10,255 nucleotides of DNA from Clostridia bacterium. Its GTDB lineage: Bacteria > Bacillota > Clostridia > Peptostreptococcales > Anaerovoracaceae. Positions 1 to 6,269 of the stretch are shown piece after piece; positions within the stretch are counted from its first letter, which is position 1; every line of letters starts with the position of its first letter. Below the pieces are notes generated by a model. It saw only the letters and a list, made by a program, of their open reading frames with translations, had not been told where the DNA came from and ran no database searches. Location of the stretch: positions 1 to 10,255 of the forward strand of contig JAIKZT010000028.1 of the NCBI GenBank assembly GCA_024682015.1, given 5' to 3'. A program made the position numbers and the translations under genes.

Positions 1-250
<250 letters not shown>

Positions 251-297
251 AATGGTTTTTCAAAATCATTGTTTAGTTTTGAAGGTACATCCTTCAT
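251..297 (+). other. 23S-5S intergenic spacer
   Basis: This 47-base spacer joins 23S and 5S and contains no tRNA. It holds two small inverted repeats: TTCAAAA (259-265) with TTTTGAA (277-283), and GAAGG (281-285) with CCTTC (291-295) around a five-base loop. They share bases, so only one can form at a time. Such helices next to 5S are plausible rRNA processing signals, but this is inferred from position only. Confidence 0.6.
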
Positions 298-413
<116 letters not shown>

Positions 414-417
414 TTCG

Positions 418-446
418 AAAAACGCATCTGTAAAGGTGCGTTTTTT
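418..446 (+). terminator. rrn operon intrinsic terminator
   Basis: AAAAACGCATC (418-428) pairs with GGTGCGTTTTT (435-445) with one G-T wobble, around the loop TGTAAA, and the run of six T continues through 446. This is a classic rho-independent terminator directly after 5S. It ends the ribosomal operon and separates it from the promoter at 486-494. The A run upstream of the stem might also let it act weakly in reverse. Confidence 0.92.
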
Positions 447-485
447 CGTTATGTGCAGATTGTTGGAGAAGTCGCCTCACATTTA

Positions 486-494
486 TGGTATAAT
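486..494 (+). promoter_or_regulatory. Extended -10 promoter of the tmk operon
   Basis: TGG-TATAAT (486-494) is a consensus -10 hexamer (489-494) with the TGn extension. No good -35 is present at 16-18 bases; TTGGAG (463-468) is 20 bases away. Extended -10 promoters of the housekeeping sigma factor can work without a strong -35. It lies just past the rrn terminator and 22 bases before the first start codon at 516, so it is the likely source of transcription for the five-gene operon. Confidence 0.72.
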
Positions 495-515
495 TATTTA
501 GTTAAGGAGTGTGCC

Positions 516-725
516 ATGTCCTATACAGTTGCACGATATGCATTATGGATCCTTCTCTGCATCCCCATCATCGCCTTGGGCATAGGGCTTTTATCCAGCC
601 TTTTCAACGAGGTGCTGGCGGACAGCCGTGCCCGGAAGGCCAAGCAGGAAGAGAGGGCTAAAAAGAAGCGCAAAGCGTCCGAAGAGGACGCCTATTGGGA
701 TACGTTCAAGAAGGAACGCTCATAG
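516..725 (+). CDS. Small single-pass membrane protein of unknown function
   Basis: This 69-aa protein is not one I recognise. The start ATG at 516 is preceded by AAGGAG (504-509) at good spacing, which argues for this start over the upstream in-frame ATG at 369 that lies inside 5S rRNA. Residues about 7-28 are strongly hydrophobic (ALWILLCIPIIALGIGLL) and form one membrane segment or an uncleaved anchor. Residues 35-69 are highly charged, rich in Lys, Arg and Glu, probably a cytosolic helix or coiled coil ending in aromatic-containing DAYWDTFKKERS. It is the first gene after the promoter and ends three bases before tmk, so it is co-transcribed with nucleotide and replication genes. Function is unknown; a link to the neighbours is only positional. 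Confidence 0.78.
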   Translation: MSYTVARYALWILLCIPIIALGIGLLSSLFNEVLADSRARKAKQEERAKKKRKASEEDAYWDTFKKERS

Positions 726-728
726 ATC

Positions 729-1373
729 ATGGAAACGAAACGAGGCATTTTCATCACGTTTGAAGGCCCGGACGGCAGCGGCAAAACCACGCAGATCCGC
801 CTGCTCGAAAATGAGTTGCTCAGCAGGGGCGAGCGGGTGGTCTTAACGCGGGAACCCGGCGGAACGCCCATATCCGAGGCCATTCGTCGACTTCTGCTTG
901 ACCCGGCCAATAAGGAAATGGACGCGGTCACCGAAGCGCTGCTGTACGCGGCGTCCCGGGCGCAGCATGTGGCCGAGAAGATACGCCCCGCCCTGGAGGC
1001 AGGAGCCATCGTCCTGTGCGACCGCTTCATGGACTCCTCCATCGCCTATCAGGGTTATGGAAGGGGATTAGGCGACGATGTGCGGGTCATCAACGAATTC
1101 GCGGTCCAGGGCACACTGCCTGACATAACCTTTTTTATGAATCTCCCGGCTGCAGCCGGCAAGCGCCGGGCCGAAGAGCGCGCGGATCTCGACCGCCTCG
1201 AGCGGGAAGGCACGTCCTTCCATGAAGCGGTCTACGAGGGGTATCTGCAGATCGCCAGGCGCTGCGCGGACCGTTACGTCTGGATCGACGCTTCCCAAAG
1301 CATCGAGGAGATCGCTGCCCGGATCCTGAGAGAGTACGACGCCTATGTCCTTGCGAGAACAGACGACAAATAA
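729..1373 (+). CDS. tmk: Thymidylate kinase (dTMP kinase)
   Basis: Phosphorylates dTMP to dTDP with ATP in the cytosol, a required step of dTTP synthesis. The 214-aa protein has the usual family length. Visible motifs are the Walker A loop GPDGSGKT (residues 13-20), the TREPGGT motif (40-46) that precedes the substrate pocket, the DRF motif (98-100; usually DRY or DRF) followed by SSIAYQGYGRG, and a lid region near 141-158 with several Lys/Arg residues and LDRLE. A glycine-rich loop without arginine plus a basic lid matches the type II bacterial enzymes. The usual LDV before the lid reads MNLP here, a mild departure. The start at 729 lies three bases after the previous stop with a modest AAGGA at 711-715. 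The 3' end overlaps holB by 29 bases, indicating translational coupling. Confidence 0.96.
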   Translation: METKRGIFITFEGPDGSGKTTQIRLLENELLSRGERVVLTREPGGTPISEAIRRLLLDPANKEMDAVTEALLYAASRAQHVAEKIRPALEAGAIVLCDRFMDSSIAYQGYGRGLGDDVRVINEFAVQGTLPDITFFMNLPAAAGKRRAEERADLDRLEREGTSFHEAVYEGYLQIARRCADRYVWIDASQSIEEIAARILREYDAYVLARTDDK

Positions 1374-2226
1374 AAGAATAGCCAGCCAGCTCTGCAACAT
1401 TCTGGCGGCAGGCAAACTGGTGCACGCGTTCCTGTTCATCGGGGCGCAGGCCGAACGTCTGGCCCTGGGACGGCAGCTCGCGAAAGCCATCCTGTGCCTG
1501 GAGCCCCGGGAGGGCGATTCCTGCGGCGCGTGCGTATCCTGCCGCAAGTTTGACCACGGCAATCACGAGGATCTGCTGTTCATGGACCTGGCCAGCGCGC
1601 CCGGAAACGCGAAGACGCAGATCGGTGTGGATGCGGTCGAACAGTTGCAGGATCAGCTGAAGCTGAAACCCTTCGGCAAGAGGCACGTGGTGCTGCTGGA
1701 TGAGGCTCACCTGCTGAACGCAGCGGCGCAGAACAAGCTGCTGAAGACGCTTGAGGAACCTGCGGGCGATTCGGTGCTCATCCTGCTGGCGGAGCGCCGG
1801 GAAGCTTTGCTGCCCACGGTGGTCTCCCGCTGCAGCACGTATTACCTGGAGGCTCAGGCGGAGGACGCTCCGGCAGAGCTGCGCGCGATCGCCCGGCAGT
1901 TCTTTACGCTGGCGGCGCAGAGAGCGCCGTTCTGGCAGAAGCGCGACTGCCTGAAGGACATCCTCGAGGAAAAGTCTTATCCCCGGGAAAAGGCCATGGA
2001 CTTCGTTTCCCAGCTGGAGGAGGTATGCAGAGACGCTCTGATTTCGCGCTACAGGCCCGAAATCTCCCCGTCACGCGCCGATTGGCCCGCCTTTGAGGAA
2101 TTATGCGCTAAGATGGACGAAAAGGCCCTGGAGGCCGCGATAGAGGCCGCGGAAGACGCAGGCCGATCCCTGAAACTCGGATACAATACGGGCTACACCC
2201 TGAAGAGGCTGTGCCTGCTCATATAG
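1345..2226 (+). CDS. holB: DNA polymerase III delta' subunit
   Basis: The delta' subunit is the stator of the clamp loader that places the sliding clamp on DNA. This 293-aa protein shows the AAA+ layout of the DnaX/HolB family: a four-cysteine zinc module (C51, C60, C63, C66), a Walker B-like VVLLDEAH (115-122), KLLKTLEEP (131-139), and the SRC sensor 1 motif (161-163). Where DnaX has a working P-loop, this protein reads GAQAERLA near residue 33, so it probably does not bind ATP; this is expected of delta' and helps separate it from DnaX. The start at 1345 lies within the end of tmk, with a GAGAGAG stretch at 1328-1334 as a weak ribosome site. The gene order tmk then holB is conserved in Firmicutes. 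Residues after about 200 form the less conserved collar domain. Confidence 0.93.
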   Translation: MSLREQTTNKRIASQLCNILAAGKLVHAFLFIGAQAERLALGRQLAKAILCLEPREGDSCGACVSCRKFDHGNHEDLLFMDLASAPGNAKTQIGVDAVEQLQDQLKLKPFGKRHVVLLDEAHLLNAAAQNKLLKTLEEPAGDSVLILLAERREALLPTVVSRCSTYYLEAQAEDAPAELRAIARQFFTLAAQRAPFWQKRDCLKDILEEKSYPREKAMDFVSQLEEVCRDALISRYRPEISPSRADWPAFEELCAKMDEKALEAAIEAAEDAGRSLKLGYNTGYTLKRLCLLI

Positions 2227-2243
2227 ATCGACAGGAGGAAAGT

Positions 2244-3209
2244 ATGGTAAAAGTCGCAGGCGTGCGTTTTAAAGCCGCCGGTAAGGTATATTATTTTGAC
2301 CCGGCCCAGCTCGAACTGGCTGCGGGCGACAACGTCATCGTAGAGACAGCGCGGGGCGTGGAATTCGGCATGCTGGCCGCCGACGTCATGGAGGTGGAGG
2401 AGGACGACATCATCGCGCCGCTCAAACCCATCCTGCGCAAGGCGACCGAAGCGGACGCCGTACGCCACGAGGAGAACCTGAAGAAAAAGGAAAGAGCGCT
2501 GCAGCTCTGCCAGGAGAAGGTGGACAAGCACGGCCTGGAGATGAAGCTCGTGGACGTGGAGTACACGTTCGACAATTCCAAGGTCATCTTCTACTTCACG
2601 GCGGACGGGCGCGTGGACTTCCGCGAGCTGGTCAAGGATCTGGCGGGCGTGTTCAAGATGCGCATCGAACTGCGCCAGATCGGCGTGCGCGACGAGACGA
2701 AGATGATGGGCGGCATCGGCTCCTGCGGCCGCGAACTGTGCTGCCACGCGTGGCTGCCGGACTTTGAACCGGTCTCCATCAAGATGGCGAAGGTGCAGAA
2801 TCTGTCGCTGAACCCCATCAAGATCTCCGGCATCTGCGGCAGGCTCATGTGTTGCCTGCAGTACGAGAACGAGACGTACTGCCACCTGAAGAAGGGCATG
2901 CCGGACGTGGGCGAGCGGATCACGACGCGGGACGGCAAGGCCGTCGTCATGGATGTGAACATCCTGGAAAACAAGATCAAGACGCGGCTCGTGCTGGAGG
3001 AAAAGACCGACGCGAAGCCCGAAAAGCTCTCGACCGAATATTACATCTACGGCAAGGAAGAGATCCAGCGGGCGCCGAACAAGCGGCAGGACAAGGGCCA
3101 GATGGCCAAGAAGGGCAAGAAAAAAGCCTCTCCCATGGCGGACGCGGACCTGACGGCCATGTCCGAATCCGACCTGCAGGCGCAGGCGGATCTTCTGGAG
3201 CTGGAATAG
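2244..3209 (+). CDS. ricT: PSP1-domain protein RicT (YaaT family)
   Basis: In Bacillus subtilis RicT (YaaT) works with RicA and RicF in a complex that carries iron-sulfur clusters and helps RNase Y mature many mRNAs, with effects on sporulation, competence and biofilms. This 321-aa protein shows the family hallmark: conserved cysteines C161, C166, C167, C198, C203, C204 and C213, in GSCGRELCCHAWL and GICGRLMCCLQYE. A charged helix near residues 74-92 precedes the PSP1 core, and the tail after about 275 is Lys-rich and low in complexity. ATG 2244 is chosen because AGGAGG (2233-2238) sits five bases upstream; the in-frame ATG at 2211 overlaps holB and lacks such a site. It follows holB by 17 bases, as in Bacillus. 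The RicA and RicF partners are not in this window. Confidence 0.93.
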   Translation: MVKVAGVRFKAAGKVYYFDPAQLELAAGDNVIVETARGVEFGMLAADVMEVEEDDIIAPLKPILRKATEADAVRHEENLKKKERALQLCQEKVDKHGLEMKLVDVEYTFDNSKVIFYFTADGRVDFRELVKDLAGVFKMRIELRQIGVRDETKMMGGIGSCGRELCCHAWLPDFEPVSIKMAKVQNLSLNPIKISGICGRLMCCLQYENETYCHLKKGMPDVGERITTRDGKAVVMDVNILENKIKTRLVLEEKTDAKPEKLSTEYYIYGKEEIQRAPNKRQDKGQMAKKGKKKASPMADADLTAMSESDLQAQADLLELE

Positions 3210-3212
3210 CTC

Positions 3213-3932
3213 ATGGCGATCCGGACGGACGATACGGGGTTCGGCCTGCTGCTGCTGCAGGATCCGGACGCTTTCTGCTACGGGGTGGACGCGGTGCTGC
3301 TGGCGGATTACTGCCGGGCAGACGCTAAGGACCGCCTGCTGGACCTCGGCGCGGGGAACGGCGCCGCGTCGTTCATCGCGTACGGCAAATACAAGCCGGC
3401 GAAGGTGCTGGGCATCGAACTGCAGCGCTCCGCGGCGGATCTGGCGAACGAGAGCGCGCGGCTGAACCGCGTAGAGACCTGTGTGTCCTTTCTCTGCGGA
3501 GACGTCAAGGCTATCCGGAACATGGTAGACAGGAATTCCTTTTCTGTCGTCCTGTGCAATCCGCCGTATTTCGAGGCGGGAAGGGGACCCGTTCCTCCTT
3601 CGGACACGGCTTTGTCGGCGCGTTATGAGACTACCGCGACTCTGGAAGACTTCATCCGGGCGGCGGCGTATGCGCTGGAGCCGGCCGGGCGCTTTGTGCT
3701 GGTTCACCGGCCTTCGCGGCTGCCGGACATCTTTGAGAGCTGCCGCAGAAACGGGCTGGAGCCCAAGCGCATGCGCTTCGTGCAGCCAAAGCCCGGCGCC
3801 TCGCCCAACATCGTCCTCGCGTGCGCCGTCAAGGGCGGCGGCAAGGAGCTGCAGGTCGATCCGCCTCTTTGCGTACGCGGCGCGGACGGCCGGTACACGG
3901 ACGAACTGCAGGCCATCTACGGCCGCAAATGA
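3213..3932 (+). CDS. trmN6: TrmN6/YabB-type tRNA (adenine-N6) methyltransferase
   Basis: A class I S-adenosylmethionine-dependent methyltransferase of 239 aa. DLGAGNG (residues 44-50) is SAM-binding motif I, GIEL (67-70) carries the acidic motif II residue, and NPPYF (116-120) is the catalytic motif of N6-adenine methylases. The N-terminal FCYGVDAVLLADY resembles the start of YabB/TrmN6 proteins, which modify adenosine 37 of tRNA1(Val). The C-terminal part (RPSRL, FVQPKPGASPNIVLACAVKGG) also fits this family. Position strengthens the call: in Bacillus yabB lies after yaaT and yabA. It begins three bases after ricT, with GGAG at about 3198-3201 as the ribosome site. It is the last gene of the operon. 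The exact target RNA is inferred from the family. Confidence 0.88.
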   Translation: MAIRTDDTGFGLLLLQDPDAFCYGVDAVLLADYCRADAKDRLLDLGAGNGAASFIAYGKYKPAKVLGIELQRSAADLANESARLNRVETCVSFLCGDVKAIRNMVDRNSFSVVLCNPPYFEAGRGPVPPSDTALSARYETTATLEDFIRAAAYALEPAGRFVLVHRPSRLPDIFESCRRNGLEPKRMRFVQPKPGASPNIVLACAVKGGGKELQVDPPLCVRGADGRYTDELQAIYGRK

Positions 3933-3937
3933 GACAT

Positions 3938-3956
3938 GGGGACAGTTCCTTGTCCC
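3938..3956. repeat. GGGACA...TGTCCC short palindrome
   Basis: GGGACA (3939-3944) and TGTCCC (3951-3956) are exact inverted repeats around GTTCCT. The whole motif GGGGACAGTTCCTTGTCCC resembles short dispersed palindromes that I recall near IS200/Y1-type REP transposases in many bacteria. No transposase lies in this window. It starts six bases after the trmN6 stop codon. Confidence 0.55.
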
Positions 3957-3963
3957 ACATTTT

Positions 3964-4064
3964 CGCAAAATAAAAGAATGGGATATCGTCAGAAGACCCC
4001 CAAAACGCGGACTTTCAAATCCGGCTTTTGGGGGTCAGTTCGTTAGCGGTATCCCATTTTTCGC
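3964..4064. repeat. Long imperfect inverted repeat between trmN6 and murA
   Basis: The outer arms AATGGGATA (3977-3985) and TATCCCATT (4050-4058) are exact complements, as are the inner arms GACCCCCAAAA (3995-4005) and TTTTGGGGGTC (4026-4036). CGGA (4008-4011) pairs with TCCG (4020-4023) at the tip. Less perfect similarity continues outward to the CGCAAAA and CGAAAAA flanks. The whole forms a long two-part hairpin between two convergent genes. It may work as a two-way transcription stop for trmN6 and murA, though neither side has a strong T run. It may also be a dispersed palindromic element or miniature transposon remnant. No gene is seen in 3933-4087. Confidence 0.7.
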
Positions 4065-4067
4065 AAT

Positions 4068-4083
4068 GCAGGGTTGCCCCTGC
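4068..4083 (-). other. Hairpin just after the murA stop codon
   Basis: Read on the minus strand, GCAGGG and CCCTGC form a perfect six-base stem closed by GCAA, a stable GNRA-type tetraloop. It starts four bases after the murA stop codon (4088-4090). The following bases ATTGCGAAAAATG are not a T run, so it is a weak terminator at best; it could instead protect the mRNA 3' end. Confidence 0.5.
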
Positions 4084-4087
4084 GGGT

Positions 4088-5356
4088 TCAGTCTTCCACG
4101 CGCTCGATCTTAGCACCGAGAGCGGAGAGTTTGTCGTGGAAACCCTCGTAGCCCCGCTCGATGTGGTAGATCTCCGAAACCTCCGTCCTGCCTTTTGCCA
4201 CAAGGCCTGCGAGGACCAGGGCCGCGCCGGCGCGCAGATCCGTCGAGATGACCCTCGCTCCGACGAGCTGATGCTTGTTGCCCGGCACGATGGCCGTGCG
4301 CCCGTCCACGCGGATGTTGGCGCCCATGCGGGACAGCTCCGCCGCGTGCATGAAGCGGTTTTCGAACACCGTTTCGATGACGGCGCTCGTGCCGTCCACC
4401 GTCGTGAGCAGCGCCATGAACAGCGCCTGCATGTCGGTAGGAAAGCCCGGATAGGGCAGCGTCTTGATGTCCGTCGCGACGAGATCCTTTACGTCGCCGC
4501 GCACGCGCAGTCCGTCCACCTCGTCGTTGACGACGGCGCCGCACTCCAGCAGTTTGGCGATGACGGGCCTTACGTGGTCGGGCACGCTGTTCTTGATGAG
4601 GACGTCTCCCCGGGAGATCGCGGCGGCCACCATGAACGTGCCCGTCTCGATGCGGTCGGGGATGACCGCGTGCCGCGTGCCGTGCAGGTGCTGCACGCCT
4701 TCGATGCGGATCGTATCCGTGCCCGCGCCCTTGATGCGCGCGCCCATCTTGTTCAGAAAGTTCGCCAGGTCAACGATCTCCGGCTCTTCGGCCGCGTTTT
4801 CGATCGTCGTCGTGCCCTGCGCCAGAGTCGCTGCCATCATGATGTTTTCCGTGGCGCCCACGCTGGGGAAATCCAGGTAGACGAGTGACCCGCGCAGGCC
4901 GTTTGGCGCGGAAGCCTCCACGATGCCGTCGCCCGTGAGAATGCGGGCGCCCAGCAGGCGGAGTCCCTTATTGTGCAGGTCGATAGGCCGGTTGCCGATG
5001 GAGCAGCCGCCGGGAAGGGCGATGACCGCGGACCCCGTCCTGGCGAGGAGCGGCCCCATCACGAAGATGGACGCCCGCATTTTCTTGACCAGGTCGTGGG
5101 GCACTTCCGAAACGGTGCTTTGGCCGGGCGTTACGACCACCGTATGGCTGTCCCAGTCTTCGGAAACGTCCGCGCCGAGCGAACGCAGGATCTGTATCAT
5201 GACCTCCACATCCAGCAGATGCGGCACGTCGTTGATCTCGCAGACGCCTTCGGAGAGAACGGTGGCGGCCAGAATGGGCAGCACGGCGTTCTTGCTGCCC
5301 GAGATCGTCACCTCCCCGCGCAGGGGGCCGGATTGTTCTACGATATATTTAGCCAA
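4088..5356 (-). CDS. murA: UDP-N-acetylglucosamine 1-carboxyvinyltransferase
   Basis: Transfers enolpyruvate from phosphoenolpyruvate to UDP-GlcNAc, the first committed cytosolic step of peptidoglycan synthesis. The 422-aa protein has full family length. Active-site residues are present: SKNA with K22 and N23, KMRAS with R94, the catalytic cysteine C118 in LPGGCSIGNRPIDLH (the fosfomycin target, C115 in E. coli), D308 in GFPTDMQ, and R401 in HIERGYEGF. The presence of cysteine, not aspartate, predicts fosfomycin sensitivity at the target level. The start codon is TTG at 5356-5354, supported by AGGAGG seven bases upstream (5369-5364 on the plus strand coordinates) and by alignment of the N-terminal AKYIVEQSG. 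Many Firmicutes carry two MurA copies; which one this is cannot be told. It is transcribed alone, convergent with the trmN6 operon. Confidence 0.96.
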   Translation of the reverse strand: MAKYIVEQSGPLRGEVTISGSKNAVLPILAATVLSEGVCEINDVPHLLDVEVMIQILRSLGADVSEDWDSHTVVVTPGQSTVSEVPHDLVKKMRASIFVMGPLLARTGSAVIALPGGCSIGNRPIDLHNKGLRLLGARILTGDGIVEASAPNGLRGSLVYLDFPSVGATENIMMAATLAQGTTTIENAAEEPEIVDLANFLNKMGARIKGAGTDTIRIEGVQHLHGTRHAVIPDRIETGTFMVAAAISRGDVLIKNSVPDHVRPVIAKLLECGAVVNDEVDGLRVRGDVKDLVATDIKTLPYPGFPTDMQALFMALLTTVDGTSAVIETVFENRFMHAAELSRMGANIRVDGRTAIVPGNKHQLVGARVISTDLRAGAALVLAGLVAKGRTEVSEIYHIERGYEGFHDKLSALGAKIERVED

Positions 5357-5384
5357 AGGATTACCTCCTAATATCTCAGCCTAT

Positions 5385-5413
5385 ATTATACTTGTAATGG
5401 CTCATAAAAACAA
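5385..5413 (-). promoter_or_regulatory. murA promoter
   Basis: On the minus strand the -35 TTGTTT (5413-5408) and the consensus -10 TATAAT (5390-5385) are separated by exactly 17 bases. Transcription would begin near 5378, giving a leader of about 20 bases before the TTG start. The -35 lies only three bases from the -35 of the divergent promoter at 5417-5445. Confidence 0.75.
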
Positions 5414-5416
5414 CAC

Positions 5417-5445
5417 TTGTCAAAGACAGCCAAAAATAGCATAAT
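5417..5445 (+). promoter_or_regulatory. Promoter of the DUF948-like gene
   Basis: The -35 TTGTCA (5417-5422) and -10 CATAAT (5440-5445) are 17 bases apart, each one base from consensus. The predicted start lies near 5452, about 20 bases before the start codon. It diverges from the murA promoter with adjoining -35 boxes. Confidence 0.65.
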
Positions 5446-5473
5446 AACAGATAAGATATAAAGGAGGTTCCCC

Positions 5474-5803
5474 ATGATCACCATCAGCGTTCAGCAGCTG
5501 CTTACGTATTTGCTGCTCATCGTGGCCATCGTGGCCGTTGCCATTCTGGCAGTCGTCTTTGCCAAACTGATTCCTACGCTCAAATCGCTCTCCAAGACCA
5601 TGGAAAACGTGGCGGAGATGTCCACGACGGCTAAGGAGGATCTGGACAGCGTCCAGGGCATCATCTCCAACGTCGCCACGACCGCTACGAACATCAGCGG
5701 CGTTGTCGCAGGCAACCGCAGTACCGTCAAAGCCGCCACCAACCTCGTGAACGCGGCAGCCGGCCTCGCCAGACTTACGAAGAACAAGGATAAGGATAAA
5801 TAG
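5474..5803 (+). CDS. DUF948-like small membrane protein
   Basis: A 109-aa protein with one strong N-terminal membrane segment (about residues 9-31, LTYLLLIVAIVAVAILAVVFA). A helical stretch rich in Ser, Thr, Val and Ala follows (MENVAEMSTTAKEDLDSVQ... NVATTATNISGVV), then a basic tail KNKDKDK. The spaced hydrophobic residues suggest a coiled coil outside the membrane. This layout resembles DUF948 proteins of Firmicutes, whose role is not established; the match is by pattern only. AAGGAGG (5461-5467) lies six bases before the ATG, a very strong ribosome site. The gene stands alone with its own promoter between murA and the AbrB-like gene. A role at the envelope is possible but is not shown by the sequence. 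Confidence 0.75.
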   Translation: MITISVQQLLTYLLLIVAIVAVAILAVVFAKLIPTLKSLSKTMENVAEMSTTAKEDLDSVQGIISNVATTATNISGVVAGNRSTVKAATNLVNAAAGLARLTKNKDKDK

Positions 5804-5810
5804 AGAATCG

Positions 5811-5839
5811 CACCAAAATTCCATTAAATTTTTTTGGTG
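5811..5839 (+). terminator. Possible terminator hairpin after the DUF948-like gene
   Basis: CACCAAAA (5811-5818) pairs perfectly with TTTTGGTG (5832-5839), starting eight bases past the stop codon. The seven-T run (5829-5835) is partly inside the stem instead of after it, so this is not a textbook terminator. The left part is also able to pair elsewhere (AATCGCAC 5806-5813 with GTGCGATT 5852-5859). Confidence 0.45.
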
Positions 5840-5857
5840 TTACTCATATTTGTGCGA

Positions 5858-5886
5858 TTGACAGATATAGGCAAGCCTGTTACAAT
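5858..5886 (+). promoter_or_regulatory. Strong promoter of the AbrB-like gene
   Basis: Consensus -35 TTGACA (5858-5863) is followed after exactly 17 bases by TACAAT (5881-5886), one base from consensus. A second TACAAT at 5887-5892 overlaps but is badly spaced. GTTACA (5879-5884) and TGTAAC (5892-5897) form an inverted repeat over the -10, a possible operator. The leader to the ATG is about 50 bases. Confidence 0.85.
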
Positions 5887-5943
5887 TACAATGTAACCAC
5901 CATTTCGCGCTGTTTCAATATAGAGAAGAGGAGCCAAAGAGCC

Positions 5944-6186
5944 ATGAAAGCAACAGGAATCGTTAGAAAGTTGGACCAGCTTGGGCGGATCGTCATCCCC
6001 AAGGAACTGAGAAATACCTTCGATCTGTCCGAAGGCGATCCCATCGAGATTTACGTGGAGAACAGCGACATCATCCTGCGTAAATATCAGCCCGCCTGCA
6101 TCTTCTGCAACGACGCCACCGACGTCAAGGTCTTCGAGGGCAAGAACATCTGCAGCAGCTGCCTCGAAAAGCTGAAGAACCTGTAA
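5944..6186 (+). CDS. AbrB-family transition-state regulator with Cys4 tail
   Basis: An 80-aa DNA-binding protein. Residues 1-48 (MKATGIVRKLDQLGRIVIPK... SEGDPIEIYVENSDIILRKY) closely match the swapped-hairpin AbrB N-terminal domain, which dimerises and binds AT-rich DNA to repress stationary-phase genes. The C-terminal part differs from Bacillus AbrB: C52, C55, C70 and C73 form CX2C-X14-CX2C, consistent with a small zinc ribbon. Short AbrB homologues with such a tail are, to my recollection, common in Clostridia. GAGGAG (5928-5933) lies ten bases before the ATG. In Bacillus abrB is found downstream of the yaa-yab cluster, so the location is also suggestive. Whether it is the functional AbrB or a paralogue such as Abh cannot be told. 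Confidence 0.9.
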   Translation: MKATGIVRKLDQLGRIVIPKELRNTFDLSEGDPIEIYVENSDIILRKYQPACIFCNDATDVKVFEGKNICSSCLEKLKNL

Positions 6187-6200
6187 TATACGAAAATGCG

Positions 6201-6233
6201 AAGCGCCCGCCTGGTTGAAGGCGGGCGCTTTTG
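6201..6233 (+). terminator. Intrinsic terminator of the AbrB-like gene
   Basis: AAGCGCCCGCC (6201-6211) pairs perfectly over 11 bases with GGCGGGCGCTT (6220-6230) around an eight-base loop, followed by TTG and a few more T. It stands 14 bases past the stop codon. On the other strand the stem is followed by CGCATTTTCG, so it may also slow transcription arriving from uraA. Confidence 0.88.
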
Positions 6234-6243
6234 TTATGCTCGG

Positions 6244-6262
6244 TTCGCGCATTTTGCGCGAA
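6244..6262 (-). other. Hairpin after the uraA stop codon
   Basis: TTCGCGCA (6244-6251) and TGCGCGAA (6255-6262) form a perfect eight-base stem with a three-base loop, seven bases past the uraA stop codon. There is no T run, so it could stabilise the mRNA end, with the hairpin at 6201-6230 providing the main stop. Confidence 0.5.
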
Positions 6263-6269
6263 AGAAATT

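Noticed and set aside
2211..2243. N-terminal extension of RicT from ATG 2211
   Set aside because: The added residues overlap the end of holB, contain the AGGAGG site itself, and are not typical of the family.
2193..3968. A 591-aa open frame on the minus strand
   Set aside because: It is antisense to ricT and trmN6, which have clear motifs and ribosome sites. Its composition (His, Arg, Val, Leu rich with no domain) is that of a reverse-complement shadow of GC-rich genes.
3995..4036. Hairpin as a CRISPR repeat or phage attachment site
   Set aside because: There is one palindrome, no regularly spaced copies, and no integrase or tRNA next to it.
4028..4888. A 286-aa open frame on the plus strand
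   Set aside because: Antisense to murA, beginning in the repeat region; Asp/Arg/His rich with no motif.
5418..5423. TTGACA on the minus strand as the murA -35
   Set aside because: It is 27 bases from the murA -10, too far; TTGTTT at 5413-5408 has the correct 17-base spacing.
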